Of a stretch of 7,200 bases of DNA, positions 6,570 through 7,200 are shown in pieces. The notes under the pieces were generated by a model. The model was not told where the DNA came from, made no database searches, and was given only the letters and a program-made list of their open reading frames with translations. The position numbers and the translations under genes are program-made. Source of the stretch: Nitrospirota bacterium (GTDB lineage: Bacteria; Nitrospirota; Thermodesulfovibrionia; UBA6902; BMS3Bbin08); assembly GCA_016208845.1 (NCBI GenBank), contig JACQXH010000088.1, forward strand, positions 1 through 7,200, in the 5' to 3' direction. The number at the start of each line of letters is the position of its first letter. Position 1 is the first letter of the stretch.

Positions 6570-6698
6570 TGCCCCGGATTAATGCGGATTGCCTATATAA
6601 TTGTTAGTGGTTAGTTGCTGGTTGTCAGATTAAAAACTGAAATTAACGATTAACAACTTTAAGAAATCCGTGTTCATCTGTGTTAATCTGTGGCTAAA
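6570..6698 (-). repeat. Dispersed intergenic repeat, family 2 copy B (inverted)
   Basis: The reverse complement of 6675-6698 reads TTTAGCCACAGATTAACACA and onward, matching 5393-5416 at 22 of 24. Bases 6613-6639 match 5474-5500 inverted at 23 of 27. The left end (CCCCGGATTAATGCGGATT, 6572-6590) is a partial complement of the right arm, so the element is itself imperfectly palindromic. This copy has no GC-rich hairpin and so shows the uninterrupted form. It fills the lipoprotein-tRNA gap; no other gene is seen there. Confidence 0.77.
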
Positions 6699-6713
6699 TT
6701 TTTCTCACAAATA

Positions 6714-6790
6714 GCGCCCATAGCTCAACTGGATAGAGCGCCGGACTACGAATCCGTAGGTTGGGGGTTCGACTCCCTCTGGGCGCGCCA
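6714..6790 (+). tRNA. tRNA-Arg (ACG anticodon)
   Basis: Acceptor GCGCCCA pairs with TGGGCGC, then discriminator G and an encoded CCA (6788-6790). The D-stem is GCTC/GAGC. The anticodon loop CTACGAA holds ACG at 6748-6750; A34 is expected to be deaminated to inosine to read CGU, CGC and CGA. The T-arm is GGGGG-TTCGACT-CCCTC with one G-U pair. The outermost anticodon-stem pair (C6741 with T6757) is a mismatch; the other four pair normally, so it should be functional. Confidence 0.96.
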
Positions 6791-6802
6791 TTTTGTTTAA
6801 GA

Positions 6803-6909
6803 AACCACAGAGAACGCAGAGGTTGAAGAAAATGGAAATCGCAACTCATAAACTTCAAATTTATAACTTCCAAATTTCAATTAAAATAAACTCTGAGCCC
6901 TCTGTGGTT
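6803..6909. repeat. Imperfect palindromic intergenic repeat, family 1-like copy C
   Basis: AACCACAGAG (6803-6812) and CTCTGTGGTT (6900-6909) form a perfect 10 bp inverted pair. A further CAGAG/CTCTG pair follows after four unpaired bases. The inside is AT-rich with repeated ACTTC(C)AAATTT words and differs from copies A and B. It occupies the gap between tRNA-Arg and the trpB2 start. Confidence 0.72.
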
Positions 6910-6947
6910 ATGTTTTAACAATACCCTTTAATTCTGATGGAGGTGTT

Positions 6948-7200
6948 ATGAAAGACACAAAGATCCTGTTATCAGAAAAAGAAATTCCTAAAAAATGGTA
7001 CAACATCATGGCAGACATGCCACATCTCCCCAAGCCGCCGTTACATCCGGGGACTAAAAAACCAATAGGCCCTGAAGATCTTTCAGCCATCTTCCCGATG
7101 GCATTGATTGAGCAGGAGGTTAGCACAGAACGATGGATCGACATCCCTGAAGAGGTCCGGAACATCTATTCCCTCTGGCGGCCGGCCCCTCTTTACAGGG
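6948..7200 (+). CDS. trpB2: Tryptophan synthase beta chain, type 2 (TrpB2), 3' end cut off
   Basis: The first 84 residues of a PLP-dependent enzyme that makes tryptophan from indole and serine, or a related TrpB-like activity. The recognised N-terminal signature is PPLHPGTKKPIGPEDL, then FPMALIEQEVSTERWIDIPEEV and YSLWRPAPLYR, which is characteristic of the TrpB2 branch rather than the TrpA-partnered TrpB1. The PLP lysine and serine-binding motifs lie beyond the window. ATG 6948 has GGAGG at 6939-6943, four bases upstream. Neither trpA nor any other trp gene is visible here, fitting a stand-alone TrpB2. Confidence 0.93.
   Translation, partial: MKDTKILLSEKEIPKKWYNIMADMPHLPKPPLHPGTKKPIGPEDLSAIFPMALIEQEVSTERWIDIPEEVRNIYSLWRPAPLYR

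Noticed and set aside
6596..6601. TATAAT as the -10 element of a tRNA-Arg promoter
   Set aside because: No -35-like hexamer lies 16-18 bases upstream, and the motif is inside a repeat more than 110 bases before the tRNA.
6908..7165. Minus-strand open frame opposite the trpB2 start
   Set aside because: The plus strand encodes a clear TrpB2 N-terminus with a good ribosome-binding site; the reverse frame has no recognisable features.

Overview
The window looks like a chromosomal segment of an anaerobic or microaerophilic environmental bacterium. The protein style (PAS/GAF kinase, HEAT-repeat plus HD-GYP pair, TrpB2-type tryptophan synthase, DUF2155-type lipoprotein) and the 'ccacagagacac' and 'ttagccacggatt' palindromic intergenic repeats recall Nitrospirota (Thermodesulfovibrionia-like) or deltaproteobacterial genomes. 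This placement is an inference from remembered sequence style, not from a search. All genes lie on the + strand.

Bases 1-5387 form a signalling block: the C-terminal part of a PAS-GAF-PAS histidine kinase (cut by the left edge), a 277 bp gap holding a long imperfect palindrome, a single-domain CheY-like response regulator, a HEAT-repeat protein broken into two frames, and an HD-GYP protein expected to act on cyclic di-GMP. From the regulator onward the genes are spaced by 8, 4 and 1 bases, so they are probably one transcript. The likely logic is sensor kinase to diffusible receiver to a HEAT scaffold and HD-GYP output. The HEAT and HD-GYP proteins appear to share the same N-terminal domain, which suggests that they work as a pair. 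The HEAT gene seems to have lost an internal segment, which puts its C-terminal repeats out of frame.

Bases 5388-6947 are a repeat-rich stretch with tRNA-Ser(GCT), a proline-rich DUF2155-like lipoprotein and tRNA-Arg(ACG). Every gap between these genes contains an imperfect palindromic repeat of one of two families. Two of these repeats carry a small GC-rich hairpin of the form CCTGCC...GGCAGG that looks nested within them.

Bases 6948-7200 are the start of a type 2 tryptophan synthase beta chain (trpB2), cut by the right edge. No CRISPR array, transposase, rRNA or riboswitch was seen. The strongest candidates for something new are the HEAT/HD-GYP pair with a common N-terminal domain, the duplicated start region of the response regulator, and the nested palindromic repeats.
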